Shown: positions 12,845 through 13,485 of the stretch, one piece after another
How the letters are laid out: each line of letters opens with the position of its first letter
Position numbering within the stretch: position 1 is the stretch's first letter
NCBI GenBank assembly: GCA_964510375.1
Contig: CAZEBR010000038.1
Location: 1 to 13,485, forward strand
Direction: 5' to 3'
DNA from: CAYLJV01 sp964510375
GTDB taxonomy: Archaea > Hadarchaeota > Hadarchaeia > Hadarchaeales > JAGGTB01
DNA length: 13,485 bases
Position numbers and translations under genes: made by a program
The notes under the pieces: model-generated
What the model was told of the DNA's origin: nothing
Database searches by the model: none
The model's input: only the letters and a program-made list of their open reading frames with translations

Positions 12845-13485
12845 TCAAGAATCTATCTCTATCCCGGCCTCTTTCAGCTGCTTCCGGACGTGGGGGTAAA
12901 GCTTGAGTTCTTCGAATTCTAGCCTGTCGAAGAGTTTTGGATCGATTTCGCTCAGGATTGCCCTAAGCCTGGCTATATTTTCCCCCTTGGCGAATTCCTT
13001 CAGGACGGCCGGATGGCAGCTGACGTTCGAGTCCAGCAGGTTTCGGAGCGCTTCAATTGAAAGTTCGAATCCTCGTCGATTAGAGCCGGTGAGCTTAGAG
13101 AACTGCTCGGGGGTACACCCCTTCAGGGAAACCCTGACGTGCAGATTTTCGAATTTTTTGAGCGCTCGTGCGTAGGAGGGGTCTTCCCCTATGAGTATTC
13201 CATTCGTTTCTAGAATAAACTTCAGTTCGGTTTCCTCCAATTCCTCTAACAGGGAAATCAGGTGGTCGCGCCCTATTGTGGGCTCGTTTCCCGAAACCCG
13301 TACTTGTTCGTAACCTTTTTCTTCGGCGATTTCCAACAGTTTTTCACTGACCTCTTCCGGCGAATAGAATTTTCCCGCTTCTTCCGGTTTCTTTCGAGGT
13401 TTCTTGCTCCAGCAGAAGCGGCACGAGAGGTTACATCCTACGCAGTCTGCGGTAGCCACTCCCCCGTAGAAGCGCGTTCCTCTGA
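12845..13485 (-). CDS. Radical SAM domain protein (N-terminus beyond window)
   Basis: The frame is open to the right edge. A GTG at 13457-13459 could serve as a start, but the codons before it read RGTRFYGG and join smoothly to VATADCVGCNLSCRFCWS, so the true start is probably outside. At least 212 residues are present. The 4Fe-4S/SAM signature CxxxCxxC is CNLSCRFC, with an extra Cys three residues before it (ADCVGC). VRVSGNEPTIGRDHL provides the GGE-like SAM-binding stretch. FILETNGILIG and LHVRVSLKGCTPEQFSKLTG are barrel strands typical of activase-like radical SAM enzymes. It resembles a conserved archaeal group of unknown function related to pyruvate-formate-lyase-activating enzymes. It does not look like the AmmeMemoRadiSam partner or TYW1. 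The substrate is unknown. Confidence 0.88.
   Translation of the reverse strand, partial: RGTRFYGGVATADCVGCNLSCRFCWSKKPRKKPEEAGKFYSPEEVSEKLLEIAEEKGYEQVRVSGNEPTIGRDHLISLLEELEETELKFILETNGILIGEDPSYARALKKFENLHVRVSLKGCTPEQFSKLTGSNRRGFELSIEALRNLLDSNVSCHPAVLKEFAKGENIARLRAILSEIDPKLFDRLEFEELKLYPHVRKQLKEAGIEIDS

Noticed and set aside
13024..13073. Two tRNA T-loop-like sequences (GTTCGAGTCC and GTTCGAATCC)
   Set aside because: Neither has matching acceptor, D or anticodon stems, and both fall within radical SAM coding sequence where the codons are explained.
12845..13485. The radical SAM gene as partner of the MEMO1-family gene (AmmeMemoRadiSam system)
   Set aside because: The Cys motif context does not match the AmmeMemo radical SAM family as I know it, and the genes are about 12 kb apart with many unrelated genes between.
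1..13485. CRISPR arrays, insertion sequences, integrases, rRNA or tRNA genes
   Set aside because: No regularly spaced repeats, terminal inverted repeats with transposase, or structured RNA genes were found on reading both strands.

Overview
The window is archaeal chromosomal DNA, most probably from an uncultured euryarchaeon. It carries archaeal-type information-processing genes: Alba, FtsZ, SecE, Spt5, the stalk ribosomal proteins L11/L1/L10(P0)/L12(P1), archaeal-type alanyl- and leucyl-tRNA synthetases, and the Holliday junction resolvase Hjc. Several starts have archaeal TATA-like boxes. Proteins are rich in Glu and Asp, and Arg is coded mostly by AGG/AGA; both would fit a halophilic and/or thermophilic lineage, but the exact lineage (for example an MSBL1- or Hadarchaeota-like group) is only a guess. 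A run of 10 Ns inside alaS marks an assembly gap.

Layout. Minus strand, left edge: the first codons of alba (1-36) and a MEMO1-family gene (171-1028). A 232-bp divergent intergenic region follows. Plus strand: ftsZ, secE (too short for a typical ORF cutoff), spt5 and a small single-OB-fold ssDNA-binding protein, packed with 0-bp, short or overlapping junctions. A 98-bp spacer with a TATA-like box and an inverted repeat precedes rpl11-rpl1-rpl10-rpl12. A 72-bp spacer with a TATA box then leads to alaS-leuS, which look leaderless and have a 0-bp junction. Three minus-strand genes close the window: a 207-aa protein with a small N-terminal module, a disordered linker and a C-terminal OB-like domain (3 bp tail-to-tail with leuS), then hjc, then a radical SAM gene whose N-terminus lies beyond the right edge.

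How it fits together. The central block is growth-linked: membrane insertion (SecE), transcription elongation (Spt5), the translation GTPase-recruiting stalk (L10/L12 on the L11/L1 platform), and tRNA charging with Ala and Leu, with cell division (FtsZ) at its head. The flanks hold DNA-management genes (Alba, OB-fold proteins, Hjc). No tRNA, rRNA, CRISPR array, insertion sequence or integrase was seen.

The most noteworthy points are the SSB-like gene between spt5 and rpl11; the unrecognised OB-fusion protein next to hjc; repeated use of TTG starts backed by Shine-Dalgarno sequences (spt5, rpl1, OB-fusion, hjc); an inverted repeat overlapping the rpl11 TATA box; and a truncated radical SAM gene of uncertain function. 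I see nothing that clearly amounts to a new multi-gene system; most of the window is conserved core machinery in a slightly unusual arrangement.
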